Assembly (NCBI RefSeq): GCF_001742165.1
Contig: NZ_CP016442.1
Span: forward strand, 3,596,001-3,660,000
DNA: 64,000 nt
Origin: Burkholderia stabilis
GTDB lineage: Bacteria; Pseudomonadota; Gammaproteobacteria; Burkholderiales; Burkholderiaceae
Direction: 5' to 3'
The position numbers were made by a program, and so were the translations under genes. Numbering within the stretch: the first letter of the stretch is position 1; the number at the start of each line of letters is the position of its first letter. The notes under the pieces were generated by a model. That model was not told where the DNA came from. It saw only the letters and a program-made list of their open reading frames with translations, and did no database searches. Shown here in pieces: positions 9,517-18,151 of this stretch.

Positions 9517-10293
9517 TCAGCGAGCCGAGTAGACGCTGAACGAGAAGTACTTGTGCGACAGCCGGTCGTAGGTGCCGTCCTTGTGCATGTCGGCCAGCGC
9601 CTTGTTGATCTTGAGCTTCAGGTCCGTATCGTCCTTGCGCAGGCCGATCGCGGTGCCGTCGCCGATCGTCTTCGGATCCTTCACTTCCGGCCCGGCGAAC
9701 GCGAAGCCCTTGCCGCGCGGCGTGCGCAGGAAACCGTAGTCGGCCTGCAGTTCGTCCTGCAGCGTCGCGTCGAGGCGGCCCGAGCCGAGATCGGCGTAGA
9801 CCTGGTCCTGGTTCTGGTAAGGAATGATCGTCACGCCCTGCGGTTCCCAGTACGCCTTCGCGTAGGTTTCCTGCGTGGAGCCCTGCTCGACGCCGACGCG
9901 CTTGCCCTTGAGCGACGCGACCGTCGGCAGCAGCGGCGAGCCGGCCTTTGCGATCATCCGCGCCGGCGCGTCGTACACCTTGTCGGAGAAGTCGATCTGC
10001 TCGCGGCGCTTGTCCGTGACGGTCAGCGACGACACGATGACGTCGTACTTCTTCGCCTTCAGCGCCGGGATGATCCCGTCGAGATCCTGCGCCACCCACA
10101 CGCATTTCACGTTGATCCGCTTGCAGATCTCCTTGGTGAGATCGACGTCGAAACCGACGATCTCGCCGCTCGGGGCGGTCGACTCGAACGGCGGGTAGCT
10201 GGCATCGACGCCGATCCGCACGGTCTTCCACTCCTTCGCGAAGGCGCTGCCCGCCACGAGGGCGAGGGCGGCGCACAGGGCGGCCTTCTTCAT
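9517..10293 (-). CDS. Periplasmic lysine/arginine/ornithine/histidine-type binding protein
   Basis: A 258-residue periplasmic substrate-binding protein feeding the downstream importer. The signal peptide is MKKAALCAALALVAGSAFA, cleaved before KEWKTVRIGVDASYPPFES, the standard first strand of the HisJ/ArgT group. GFDVDLTKEICKRINVKCVWV and SSLTVTDKRREQIDFSDKVY are typical of family 3 binding proteins. ATG at 10293 is preferred because AAGGA stands eight bases before it and the signal peptide begins there; the frame extends upstream without signal-like sequence. The exact ligand within the basic amino acids cannot be read from sequence. Confidence 0.92.
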   Translation of the reverse strand: MKKAALCAALALVAGSAFAKEWKTVRIGVDASYPPFESTAPSGEIVGFDVDLTKEICKRINVKCVWVAQDLDGIIPALKAKKYDVIVSSLTVTDKRREQIDFSDKVYDAPARMIAKAGSPLLPTVASLKGKRVGVEQGSTQETYAKAYWEPQGVTIIPYQNQDQVYADLGSGRLDATLQDELQADYGFLRTPRGKGFAFAGPEVKDPKTIGDGTAIGLRKDDTDLKLKINKALADMHKDGTYDRLSHKYFSFSVYSAR

Positions 10294-10651
10294 TTCCATC
10301 CTTCTGTTGCTGACTTTCCGGGGGCGCTCGCGGCCGGTCGGACCGGGCGCCGCGGCGTATTCTAGACGGCCAAAATTCGCCGATCGGCGCTCTGGCGATG
10401 GCGGCGCCGGAAGGGCGAACGCCAAAAGGGCGGTATTCTACCCGAACGCGATACCCGCAAAACGGCAATCCGGCGCGATCGATCGATTCTTCGATTCGGC
10501 TGTTGCGGCAATCACCGCATTCGCAACGGGTATTGCGTCAATTGCAGTCGTGAATGCAGCGATCCGGTGCGCGGTCGACGGATTGTGGCGGGGTCGGTGC
10601 AACCTTACAGTTGGGGCACACCAGAAACAACGCGTCTCACGGAGTGCTCCC
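10294..10651. other. Divergent promoter region, transporter operon and pirin-like gene
   Basis: 358 bases between divergent genes. No protein-like frame with a ribosome binding site is seen apart from frames running into the flanking genes. It must hold both promoters, but I found no clear operator or riboswitch. Confidence 0.4.
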
Positions 10652-11347
10652 ATGTTCCAGATCCGTCGTGCCGCCGACCGCGACCAGCGCAGCCATGGCT
10701 GGCACGAGTCCCATCACAGCTTTCCCTGCGCCGCCGGGCGTGGCGGCGCGCCGGCGTTCGGCGCGCTGCGCGAACTGAACGAGGAGTGCATCGCGCCGAC
10801 CCGCGGCTTCGGCATGCGTCCGTACCGCGATGCGGAAATCGTCACCTATGTGCTCGACGGCGCGCTGGCGTACCGCGACAGCCTCGGCAGCGGCGCGATC
10901 GTCCGCGCGGGCGGCGTGCAGCGCACGAGCGCCGGCACGGGGATCATGCTCAGCGAAACCAATGCGTCGCGCGACCAGCCGCTGCGCCTGTTGCGGATCT
11001 GGCTTGCGCCGGCCGGGGCGGGCGGCCGGCCCGGCTATGCACACACGCGCTTCGCCGACGACGACCGGCGCGGCCGGCTGCGGCTCGTCGCGTCGCCGGA
11101 CGGCGGCGACGGCTCGCTGCCGGTACAGGCGGATGCGCGGATCTTCGCGGGATGGATCGACGGGGACGAACGGGCGGCATTCGACGTGCCGGCCGGCCGC
11201 CGTGTCTACGCGCACGTGGCGCGCGGCGAGGTGGAGATCAACGGCCGCCCGCTGGCGGCGGGCGACGGCGCGGGCATCGGCGGCGTGGACGCGGTCACGT
11301 TCGCGCGAGGCCGGGCGGCCGAGGTGCTGCTGTTCGACGTCGCCTGA
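10652..11347 (+). CDS. Pirin-family bicupin with a degenerate metal site
   Basis: A 231-residue bicupin protein of the pirin/YhhW family, which includes quercetinase-like dioxygenases. The family signature is kept in GFGMRPYRDAEIVTYVLDGA and AGGVQRTSAGTGIMLSETN. The usual metal ligands His-Pro-His and His-Ser-Glu read Arg-Pro-Tyr and Leu-Ser-Glu here, so only the Glu of the four ligands remains. The C-terminal cupin ends RAAEVLLFDVA. GGAG stands eight bases before the ATG. The protein is probably not an iron dioxygenase of the normal type; it may be a diverged paralogue with a regulatory or structural role. Confidence 0.85.
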   Translation: MFQIRRAADRDQRSHGWHESHHSFPCAAGRGGAPAFGALRELNEECIAPTRGFGMRPYRDAEIVTYVLDGALAYRDSLGSGAIVRAGGVQRTSAGTGIMLSETNASRDQPLRLLRIWLAPAGAGGRPGYAHTRFADDDRRGRLRLVASPDGGDGSLPVQADARIFAGWIDGDERAAFDVPAGRRVYAHVARGEVEINGRPLAAGDGAGIGGVDAVTFARGRAAEVLLFDVA

Positions 11348-11351
11348 CATG

Positions 11352-11387
11352 AAAAAAGGGGACGCGGGCGGGTGCCTGCGTCCCCTT
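11352..11387 (-). terminator. Intrinsic terminator of the CpxP-like gene
   Basis: AAGGGGACGC (11356-11365) pairs with GCGTCCCCTT (11378-11387). On the minus strand the stem is followed by six T. It lies 30 bases beyond the stop codon of the CpxP-like gene. Confidence 0.8.
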
Positions 11388-11417
11388 CGGCGCCACCCCG
11401 GGGGGAGGCTTGCCGGC

Positions 11418-11966
11418 TTACTGCGCCGGCGCCGACGCGGCCTTGGCCGCGCGATGCTGCTGCCAGCGTTCCTTCATCTTCTCGTGGCGCTGCTCCATCT
11501 TCGCGAACTGCTGCTTGAGCGCCGTGCTGACCGTGGTCTTCTGCTGGTCGTTCAGCCCGTTGTAGAACGCGAGCCACGCGGCGGACGTCTGTTCGCGCAG
11601 TTGTGCGTTCTGCTGCTCGGCCTGCTGGCGTGCGGCGTGCATTGCGCTCAGGTCGAGAATCGGCTGGTTCTGCTGCGCCTTGAACTGCTCGCGCATCTGT
11701 TCGTGGTTCTTGCGCATCGCGTCACGGCTCTGCTTCATCGTGTTGACGGCCGTCTGCCATTGCTGTTCCTGCGACGCGTTGAGCTTCAGCTGGTCATGCA
11801 GTTTCATGATCGCGCCGAACGGGCCGCCTTCGTGCCCGTGCATCTGGTGCATGCCGGGGCCGCCCTGCGGCGGCATGTCGTTGGGCTGCGCGGCATGCGC
11901 GGTGCCGAATGCGAGAGCGAGCACGGTAGCGGCCGCGATGGCCACGCGGGAAGTCTTCTTATACAT
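11418..11966 (-). CDS. Periplasmic Spy/CpxP-like protein
   Basis: A 182-residue periplasmic helical protein. The signal peptide is MYKKTSRVAIAAATVLALAFGTAHA, cleaved before AQPNDM. A Gly/His/Met-rich segment (GPGMHQMHGHEGG) could bind metal. The remainder is long amphipathic helices rich in Gln, Lys and Glu, with the LTxxQ-like element LNASQEQQWQ repeated loosely as LNDQQKTTV. Spy and CpxP are chaperones or sensor inhibitors under envelope-stress control. The gene is divergent from an OmpR-family regulator and kinase, the same layout as cpxP-cpxRA, so it is probably a target and perhaps a modulator of that system. Confidence 0.82.
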   Translation of the reverse strand: MYKKTSRVAIAAATVLALAFGTAHAAQPNDMPPQGGPGMHQMHGHEGGPFGAIMKLHDQLKLNASQEQQWQTAVNTMKQSRDAMRKNHEQMREQFKAQQNQPILDLSAMHAARQQAEQQNAQLREQTSAAWLAFYNGLNDQQKTTVSTALKQQFAKMEQRHEKMKERWQQHRAAKAASAPAQ

Positions 11967-12069
11967 TTCAGAAACTCCTTGTATCCAAAGGGTCCGGCGA
12001 TGCGGCCGCGGGGCAACCCGTGTGCCGCATCCGGTAAGACGCAGGTTAGCGATGCAAGCGTCTGCCGGT

Positions 12070-12136
12070 GTTACGCGGGGCGTCGGCCGGGTTACCGTGC
12101 ATTACAGTTCCCTTGCGCGGTAACCCGCAGTAACCC
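12070..12136. promoter_or_regulatory. Candidate response-regulator binding sites
   Basis: Two direct GTAACCC heptamers at 12120-12126 and 12130-12136 start exactly ten bases apart, the spacing used by OmpR-family dimers. GTTAC half-sites of opposite orientation occur at 12070-12074 and 12091-12095, 21 bases apart, toward the CpxP-like gene. A longer direct repeat, CCCTTGCGCGGTAA, occurs at 12110-12123 and 12168-12181. All lie between the two divergent genes. Confidence 0.55.
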
Positions 12137-12191
12137 TTTCGTCCCTTTGTTTCGTTCTTCGACTCCACCCTTGCGCGGTAAACTTCGAGCC

Positions 12192-12917
12192 ATGACTACC
12201 CAGATCCTCATCGTCGACGACGACCAAGAACTCCGAGACCTGCTGCGCGACTATCTCGTGCGCCAGGGGATGGAAGTGTCCGTGCTGCACGATGCGGCGA
12301 CGCTCGAGAAGCGCCTGGAGCGCGAGCGGCCCGACCTGATCGTGCTGGACCTGATGATGCCGGGCGTGGACGGCCTGACCGCGCTGCGCCAGTTGCGCGC
12401 GGCCGGCGACGACATCCCCGTGATCATGCTGACCGCGCGGGCGGACGACGTCGACCGCATCGTCGGGCTCGAGCTCGGCGCGGACGACTACCTCGGCAAG
12501 CCGTTCAACCCGCGCGAGCTGCTCGCGCGCGTGCAGGCCGTGCTGCGCCGCCGCCGCGCGACGCCGTCGGCGGCCGCGCCCGAACAGCGCGAGCCGTTCG
12601 CGTTCGGCCGCTTCTTGCTCGACTTCCAGGCGCGCACGCTGTCGGTCGACGGCAAGCCGGCCACGCTGTCGAGCAGCGAATTCGCGCTGCTGAAGATCTT
12701 CGTGAACCACGCGCTGCGCACGCTCACGCGCGAGCGGCTGCTCGAGCTGCTGCACGGGCCCGAGTACGACGGCACCGACCGCGGCATCGACGTCCAGGTG
12801 TGGCGCCTGCGTCGCATTCTCGAGACGGATCCGTCGACGCCGCGCTTCATCCAGACGGTGCGCGGGCGCGGCTACGTGTTCGTGCCCGACGGCGAGGCTC
12901 ATGCGCAAACCCATTGA
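12192..12917 (+). CDS. OmpR-family response regulator
   Basis: A 241-residue two-component response regulator. The receiver domain (residues 1-120) has the acidic pocket VDDD at 8-11, phospho-acceptor Asp53 (VLDLMMPG), Thr81 and Lys103 (LGKPF). The C-terminal winged-helix domain ends with RTLTRERLLELLHG, IDVQVWRLRRILE and FIQTVRGRGYVFV, typical of OmpR/PhoB. The ATG at 12192 begins MTTQILIVDDDQE; upstream frame is not protein-like. It overlaps the kinase gene by 17 bases. With the CpxP-like neighbour it could be CpxR/OmpR-like, but the exact stimulus is unknown. Confidence 0.93.
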   Translation: MTTQILIVDDDQELRDLLRDYLVRQGMEVSVLHDAATLEKRLERERPDLIVLDLMMPGVDGLTALRQLRAAGDDIPVIMLTARADDVDRIVGLELGADDYLGKPFNPRELLARVQAVLRRRRATPSAAAPEQREPFAFGRFLLDFQARTLSVDGKPATLSSSEFALLKIFVNHALRTLTRERLLELLHGPEYDGTDRGIDVQVWRLRRILETDPSTPRFIQTVRGRGYVFVPDGEAHAQTH

Positions 12918-14217
12918 TTCACTGTTCGGGCGGCTCGCGCTGCTTGTCGTCGGTGTCCTGCTCCTGTCGCACTTCGCGTGGTTTTTCGCGATGCGGCTCG
13001 AGCGCAACCAGATGCAGACGCGTTATGCGGTCGAGGAGGCCGCGTTCCTGGTCGACGCGGTGCGCCAGCACGTCGAGCGCACGCCCGACCAGCCGTTGCC
13101 GTCGCGCGTGCGGCTGGTGACGCCCGACAGCGCCGATGTGCCGAATGGCGATCCGTCGCACCTGCCGGCCGCGCTCAAGCGCTTCCGCGACGACGTGAGC
13201 GAGCGGATGCCGCCCGGCACGCGCGTCGAGGTTGGCGCGCCGGGTCATCCGCCCGTGCTGTGGGTCAAGGAGCCGACCGACCGCAACTGGATCGTGGTGC
13301 CCGTGCAGCCGCTGCGGCCGCCGCGCTCCCTCGACCGGATGCTGCTGTGGCTCGGCACGATCTTCTCGGCTGGCGTGATCGCCGCGCTGTTCGCGGCCTG
13401 GCAGCTGCAGCAGCCGCTGCGCTCGCTGGCGCGCGCGGTCGCACGCTTCGGTCGCGGGCAGCCGGTGCCGCCGTTGCGCGAGCGCGGCCCGCGCGAGCTG
13501 CGCCAGCTCACGCATGGTTTCAACCAGATGGTGGAACAGGTGTCGCAGGCCGAGAACGACCGTGCGGTGATGCTGGCGGGCGTCGCGCACGACCTGCGCA
13601 CGCCGCTCGCGCGGATGCGCCTGCGCGCGGAAATGATGGACGACGCGCGTTTGCGCGATGGTGTCGTGCGCGACGTCGATTCGATGTCGCACATCGTCGA
13701 CCAGTTTCTGGTGTTTGCGCACGGCGGGTCCGACCGCAGCGAGCCGGTGCCGGTCGATCAGGCCTGCGAGCGGATCGCGCGCAGCTATCGCGCGGTCGCG
13801 CCGAACGCGCCGACGGTCCAGACGCGGCTCGATGCCGATCCGGGCTTCCGGCTGCCGACGGCGACGCTCGACCGGATCCTGTCGAACCTGCTGGACAATG
13901 CGCATGCGTACGGTGCGCCGCCGGTGTTCATCGAGACGGCGCGCACGCCGGCCGGCTACGTGCTGTCGGTCAGCGACAGCGGCGGCGGGATTGCGCCGCG
14001 CGACCTCGCGGCCGCCACGCGGCCGTTCGTGCGGCTCGACCCCGCGCGCGGCGGGAACGGCCACAGCGGGCTCGGGCTGGCGATCGTCGAGCGGCTCGTG
14101 CTCAGGCTGGGCGGGGCATGCGACATCGGCAACCGCCCCGAAGGCGGCCTGCGCGTCGCGATGACGTTCCCGTTCGAGGTCGTGCCGAAGGACGAACCCC
14201 ACGCCCAGGCCGCGTAA
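12901..14217 (+). CDS. EnvZ-like sensor histidine kinase
   Basis: A 438-residue inner-membrane kinase. Membrane segment one spans about residues 11-31 and segment two about 148-168, bracketing a periplasmic domain of about 115 residues. A HAMP domain follows (QPLRSLARAVARFGRG). The dimerisation H-box is VAHDLRTPLARMRLRAEM with His230. The ATPase domain shows the N-box LLDNAHAYG, the G1 box VSDSGGGI and the G2 box GGNGHSGLGLAIVERL. The first residues overlap the end of the regulator gene, so the pair is translated together. Confidence 0.92.
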   Translation: MRKPIDSLFGRLALLVVGVLLLSHFAWFFAMRLERNQMQTRYAVEEAAFLVDAVRQHVERTPDQPLPSRVRLVTPDSADVPNGDPSHLPAALKRFRDDVSERMPPGTRVEVGAPGHPPVLWVKEPTDRNWIVVPVQPLRPPRSLDRMLLWLGTIFSAGVIAALFAAWQLQQPLRSLARAVARFGRGQPVPPLRERGPRELRQLTHGFNQMVEQVSQAENDRAVMLAGVAHDLRTPLARMRLRAEMMDDARLRDGVVRDVDSMSHIVDQFLVFAHGGSDRSEPVPVDQACERIARSYRAVAPNAPTVQTRLDADPGFRLPTATLDRILSNLLDNAHAYGAPPVFIETARTPAGYVLSVSDSGGGIAPRDLAAATRPFVRLDPARGGNGHSGLGLAIVERLVLRLGGACDIGNRPEGGLRVAMTFPFEVVPKDEPHAQAA

Positions 14218-14262
14218 GCGGCACATGCGGCGGCTGCCCGGCCGGGAAGCCGCCGCGCGGCG

Positions 14263-14529
14263 TCATTCGCCGAACAGCGTGCCGAGCGTCTCGGCGGCGT
14301 TGCTGTCGATGGTGTTGTAGGTCACGGTGGTGGCCTCGAAGATGTAGACGGTCGTATACCGGCCGAGGCGCTCCAGGATTTCTTCCTGCAACGATTCCGG
14401 CACGACGTTCATGTTCAGGTACCATGCCGTCGACGACAGCCGCGTCTGGAACGACCCGTACTCCTGCATCAGCTCATAGAACGCGTCGGCATCCTGATCG
14501 CGGCAGACGATCACCAAGTTTCCTGCCAT
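14263..14529 (-). CDS. Conserved small protein of unknown function
   Basis: An 88-residue soluble protein beginning MAGNLVIVCRDQDADAFYELM. It has no Cys pair, signal or membrane helix, and reads as alternating strands and helices, which would fit a small ferredoxin-like fold. The longer open frame to 14649 is rejected because the ATG at 14529 follows a strong GGAGGAAGGGA site. It is convergent with the histidine kinase gene, 45 bases away. I do not recognise a function. Confidence 0.72.
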   Translation of the reverse strand: MAGNLVIVCRDQDADAFYELMQEYGSFQTRLSSTAWYLNMNVVPESLQEEILERLGRYTTVYIFEATTVTYNTIDSNAAETLGTLFGE

Positions 14530-14982
14530 TCCCTTCCTCCCGCACGTCGATCGATCCCCAAGGGGGCCAGCCCCGATCATACCCGGTTCACCGTATCGGG
14601 CCGATGATGCCCGACACGGTTTGCGCCCGCGTGCGGCTGGCGGGTTCACGGCCGGGCCGGATCACGGCATAATTCGGGCCTGCATGCCGGTCGTAGGGCA
14701 GCGGCCAGGCCGCTCCGTACCGCGCACCGCCGTCCGCCCGAGCGTCGGGCACGATCCGTGCGCCGCCGGCGCCGTTCCCGGACGGTTGTACCTGAAATAC
14801 AGGTTGGTGTAGTGTCGTGCCGTCGCGGACCGACTCGACCGGGGCCGCGCGGCAGCGCATGCACGCACGGCGCAACGCGCCGGCGTGAGACCGTCAGTCA
14901 ATCGAATTACCGCGCCCGTGCGCTTTGCCATGAATCAACATCGACTGCCGGCTTCGTTCGGCCTTACCGGGGAGAGCGCCTG
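14530..14982. other. Intergenic region upstream of the ABC permease gene
   Basis: 453 bases with no supported gene. An inverted repeat ACCTG-AAATA-CAGGT at 14790-14804 is a plausible operator for the downstream transporter operon. The several open frames crossing this stretch lack ribosome binding sites and known sequence. Confidence 0.4.
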
Positions 14983-16740
14983 ATGGACGTCGGATTCTTC
15001 AATCCGAACCGGACCGCCAACGCGTCCGCTTGGCGCGTCCTGCCGAACCGGTGGGATTTCATCGCGTTTCCGCTGATCATCTGCCTGCTCGCGATGGCGG
15101 TCGTCGGTTTCCATGAAACGATGGCGCCGATCGGCGTGCTGCAGACGCAGAAGATCTCGCTCGATCCGTCGAACCTGCCCGAATACGCGTTGCGCACCAC
15201 GCTGCGGATGCTCGCCGCGATGGTCGCGTCGCTCGCGTTCACGCTGATCTACGGCACGCTCGCGGCGAAAAGCCGCCGCGCGGGCATGGTGTTGATCCCG
15301 ATCCTCGACATCCTGCAGTCGGTGCCGGTGCTCGGCTTCATCTCGTTTACCGTCACGTTCTTCCTCGCGCTGTTCCCGAGCCGCGTGCTCGGCGCCGAGC
15401 TCGCGGCGATCTTCGCGATCTTCACGAGCCAGGCGTGGAACATGACGTTCAGCTTCTACCAGTCGCTGCGCACGGTGCCGCGCGATCTCGACGAAGTGGC
15501 GCGGAGCTTCCACCTGACATCCTGGCAGCGCTTCTGGAAGCTCGAGGTGCCGTTCTCGATGCCGGGGCTGATCTGGAACATGATGATGTCGATGTCGGGC
15601 GGCTGGTTCTTCGTCGTCGCGTCGGAGGCGATCACCGTCGGCAACCAGACGATCACGCTGCCGGGGATCGGCGCGTATCTCGCGCAGGCGATTTCGGACA
15701 AGAACCTCGGCGCGATCGGCTGGGTGATCCTGACGATGACGGTCGTGATCCTGGCCTATGACCAGTTCCTGTTCCGCCCGCTCGTCGCGTGGGCCGACAA
15801 GTTCCGGATGGAGAACACGAGCTCGGGCAACGCGCCGGAGTCGTGGCTGCTCGACCTCGTGCGCCGCACGCGCCTGATCCATCAACTGCTCGTGCCGGCC
15901 GGCTGGTTCTTCGCCAAGGCGGCGCGGATTCCGCTGCGCCTGCCGCTGTCGGGCGCGATGCGTTTCACGCTGCCGCGCGTCGAGAAGAAGGCGTCGCGCA
16001 CGGTCGACATCGCGTGGGCGACCCTCGTGCTGATCGGTACGGCCTATATCGTGTGGCGCGTCGTCAGCTTCGTGTCGACCGGCGTGACGATGGCCGAAGT
16101 CGGCCACGTGCTCGTGCTCGGGCTCATCACGCTGCTGCGCGTGGTCGTGCTGATCGCGATCGCCTCCGTGATCTGGGTGCCGATCGGCGTGTGGGTCGGG
16201 CTGCGCCCGAGGCTGGCCGAGAAGCTGCAGCCGCTCGCGCAGTTCCTCGCAGCGTTTCCGGCGAACCTGCTGTTCCCGGTGTTCGTGATCGTGATCGCGG
16301 GCTTCCACCTGAACCCCGACATCTGGCTGTCGCCGCTGATCGTGCTCGGTACGCAGTGGTATATCCTGTTCAACGTGATCGCCGGTGCAACGTCCTACCC
16401 GAACGACTATCGCGAGGCGGCGACGAACTTCCGCATTCGCGGCTGGCAGTGGTGGCGGCAGGCGATCCTGCCCGGCATCTTCCCGTACTACGTGACCGGC
16501 GCGATCACCGCATCGGGCGGCGCGTGGAACGCGAGCATCGTGTCGGAAGCCGTACAGTGGGGCAACACGAAGATCGAGGCGCACGGCCTCGGCGCGTACA
16601 TCGCACAGACCACCGCCGCCGGCGACTTCCCGAAGATCATCCTGGGCATCGCCGTGATGTCCCTGTTCGTCACCCTGTTCAACCGCCTGCTGTGGCGCCC
16701 GCTGTATACCTTCGCCGAAGCGAAGCTGCGGCTCGACTGA
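14983..16740 (+). CDS. NitT/TauT-type ABC transporter permease with duplicated domain
   Basis: A 585-residue inner-membrane protein made of two binding-protein-dependent permease domains in one chain. The first (about residues 60-270) has the coupling loop VPRDLDEVARSFHLTSWQRFW; the second (about 345-580) has YPNDYREAATNFRIRGWQWW. Both resemble nitrate/sulfonate/bicarbonate permeases. GGGGAGA lies before the ATG at 14983. The ATPase gene follows after 22 bases. There is no solute-binding protein gene beside them, so substrate cannot be inferred and an orphan binding protein must be elsewhere if this is an importer. Confidence 0.9.
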   Translation: MDVGFFNPNRTANASAWRVLPNRWDFIAFPLIICLLAMAVVGFHETMAPIGVLQTQKISLDPSNLPEYALRTTLRMLAAMVASLAFTLIYGTLAAKSRRAGMVLIPILDILQSVPVLGFISFTVTFFLALFPSRVLGAELAAIFAIFTSQAWNMTFSFYQSLRTVPRDLDEVARSFHLTSWQRFWKLEVPFSMPGLIWNMMMSMSGGWFFVVASEAITVGNQTITLPGIGAYLAQAISDKNLGAIGWVILTMTVVILAYDQFLFRPLVAWADKFRMENTSSGNAPESWLLDLVRRTRLIHQLLVPAGWFFAKAARIPLRLPLSGAMRFTLPRVEKKASRTVDIAWATLVLIGTAYIVWRVVSFVSTGVTMAEVGHVLVLGLITLLRVVVLIAIASVIWVPIGVWVGLRPRLAEKLQPLAQFLAAFPANLLFPVFVIVIAGFHLNPDIWLSPLIVLGTQWYILFNVIAGATSYPNDYREAATNFRIRGWQWWRQAILPGIFPYYVTGAITASGGAWNASIVSEAVQWGNTKIEAHGLGAYIAQTTAAGDFPKIILGIAVMSLFVTLFNRLLWRPLYTFAEAKLRLD

Positions 16741-16762
16741 GACTGATTGAGAGCGAAACGCG

Positions 16763-18100
16763 ATGCACAATCCGAATGCTGTAAACGCCCCCGTCCAGAC
16801 GTCCCAGCCGCCGCGCCTCGGTGAAGAAATCCTGCGCGTCGATCACGTCTGCCGAGGTTTCAACAAGACGCAAGGCGAGCTGCTGGTGCTCGACGACGCG
16901 AACCTGTCGCTGCGCGAAGGCGAGATCGTCGGGCTGCTCGGCCGTTCCGGCTCGGGCAAGTCGACGCTGCTGCGCATCATCGCCGGCCTGATCGAGCCGA
17001 CCGGCGGGGAAGTGACCTATCTCGGCAAGCCGCTGAACGGCCCGGCCGAAGGCGTCGCGATGGTGTTCCAGACCTTCGCGCTGTTTCCGTGGCTCACGGT
17101 GCTGCAGAACGTGGAAGCCGGCCTCGAAGCCCTGGGCGTCGGTGCGCGCGAGCGGCGCGAGCGCGCGCTCGCCGCGATCGACCTGATCGGTCTCGACGGC
17201 TTCGAAAACGCGTATCCGCGTGAGTTGTCGGGCGGCATGCGCCAGCGCGTGGGCTTTGCGCGCGCGCTCGTCGTCGATCCGACGATCCTGCTGATGGACG
17301 AGCCGTTCTCGGCGCTCGACGTGCTGACGGCCGAAACGCTGCGTACCGACCTGCTCGACCTGTGGACGCAAGGCCGGATGCCGATCAAGTCGGTGCTGAT
17401 CGTCACGCACAACATCGAGGAAGCGGTGTTCATGTGCGACCGGATTCTCGTGCTGTCGTCGAACCCGGGCCGCGTGATCGCCGAGATCAAGGTGCCGTTC
17501 AAGCATCCGCGCAACCGGCTCGACCCGGCGTTCCGCAAGCTCGTCGACGACATCTACGCGAAGATGACGGCCCGCCAGACCAACGAGGCGACGAAGAAGG
17601 GGCTCGAGCTCGGCAGCTGGCTGCCGCAGGTGTCGACCAACCTGATGGCCGGCCTGATCGAAACGCTCGCGATGGCGCCGTACCACGGCCGCGCGGACAT
17701 GCCGGAAATCGCGCGCACGCTGCATCTGGAGGTCGACGACCTGTTCCCGATCGCCGAAGTGCTGCAGTACCTCGGTTTCGCGGACGTGCGGGAAGGCGAC
17801 GTGTTCCTGACGCCGCCGGGGCGCGTGTTCGCGGAATTCGGCACGCAGGAACGCAAGCTGATGTTCGCGGATCACCTGCTGAAGCACGTGCCGCTCGCCG
17901 CGCGGATCAAGAAGGTGCTGAACGAACGCCCGGGCCACCGCGCGCCGCGCGTGCGCTTCGAGCAGGAGCTGGAGGATTTTCTGTCGGACGGCGCGGCCGA
18001 GGAAACGCTCGACGCAGTGATCGACTGGGGCCGTTACGGCGAGATCTTCTCGTACAACGACCAGACCGAGATCTTCAGCCTCGAGGACGTCGAGTCCTGA
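16763..18100 (+). CDS. NitT/TauT-type ABC ATPase with C-terminal AAA-associated domain
   Basis: A 445-residue ATPase partnering the fused permease. Walker A is GRSGSGKST, signature LSGGMRQR, Walker B ILLMDEP and the switch His lies in IVTHNIEEAV. Ordinary ATPases of this class stop near residue 280. Here about 150 extra residues follow (from NEATKKGLELGSWLP), matching the AAA-associated C-terminal domain seen in some nitrate/sulfonate transporters: a winged-helix-like MPEIARTLHLEVDDLFPIAE segment and an acidic tail. The extra domain probably has a regulatory role. Confidence 0.9.
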   Translation: MHNPNAVNAPVQTSQPPRLGEEILRVDHVCRGFNKTQGELLVLDDANLSLREGEIVGLLGRSGSGKSTLLRIIAGLIEPTGGEVTYLGKPLNGPAEGVAMVFQTFALFPWLTVLQNVEAGLEALGVGARERRERALAAIDLIGLDGFENAYPRELSGGMRQRVGFARALVVDPTILLMDEPFSALDVLTAETLRTDLLDLWTQGRMPIKSVLIVTHNIEEAVFMCDRILVLSSNPGRVIAEIKVPFKHPRNRLDPAFRKLVDDIYAKMTARQTNEATKKGLELGSWLPQVSTNLMAGLIETLAMAPYHGRADMPEIARTLHLEVDDLFPIAEVLQYLGFADVREGDVFLTPPGRVFAEFGTQERKLMFADHLLKHVPLAARIKKVLNERPGHRAPRVRFEQELEDFLSDGAAEETLDAVIDWGRYGEIFSYNDQTEIFSLEDVES

Positions 18101-18108
18101 TCGAAGGC

Positions 18109-18128
18109 GCCGGGCCGCACGGCCCGGC
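18109..18128. terminator. GC hairpin between convergent genes
   Basis: GCCGGGCC and GGCCCGGC form a perfect eight-pair stem with a GCAC loop, between the ABC ATPase and the convergent lipoprotein gene. It has no T-run, so termination is only likely. Confidence 0.4.
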
Positions 18129-18151
18129 ATCCGCGTGCGCCATCCGCGGCG

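Noticed and set aside
14935..16770. 611-residue open frame opposite the ABC permease
   Set aside because: Low-complexity Arg/His/Glu-rich, no domain, fully antisense to a recognised gene.
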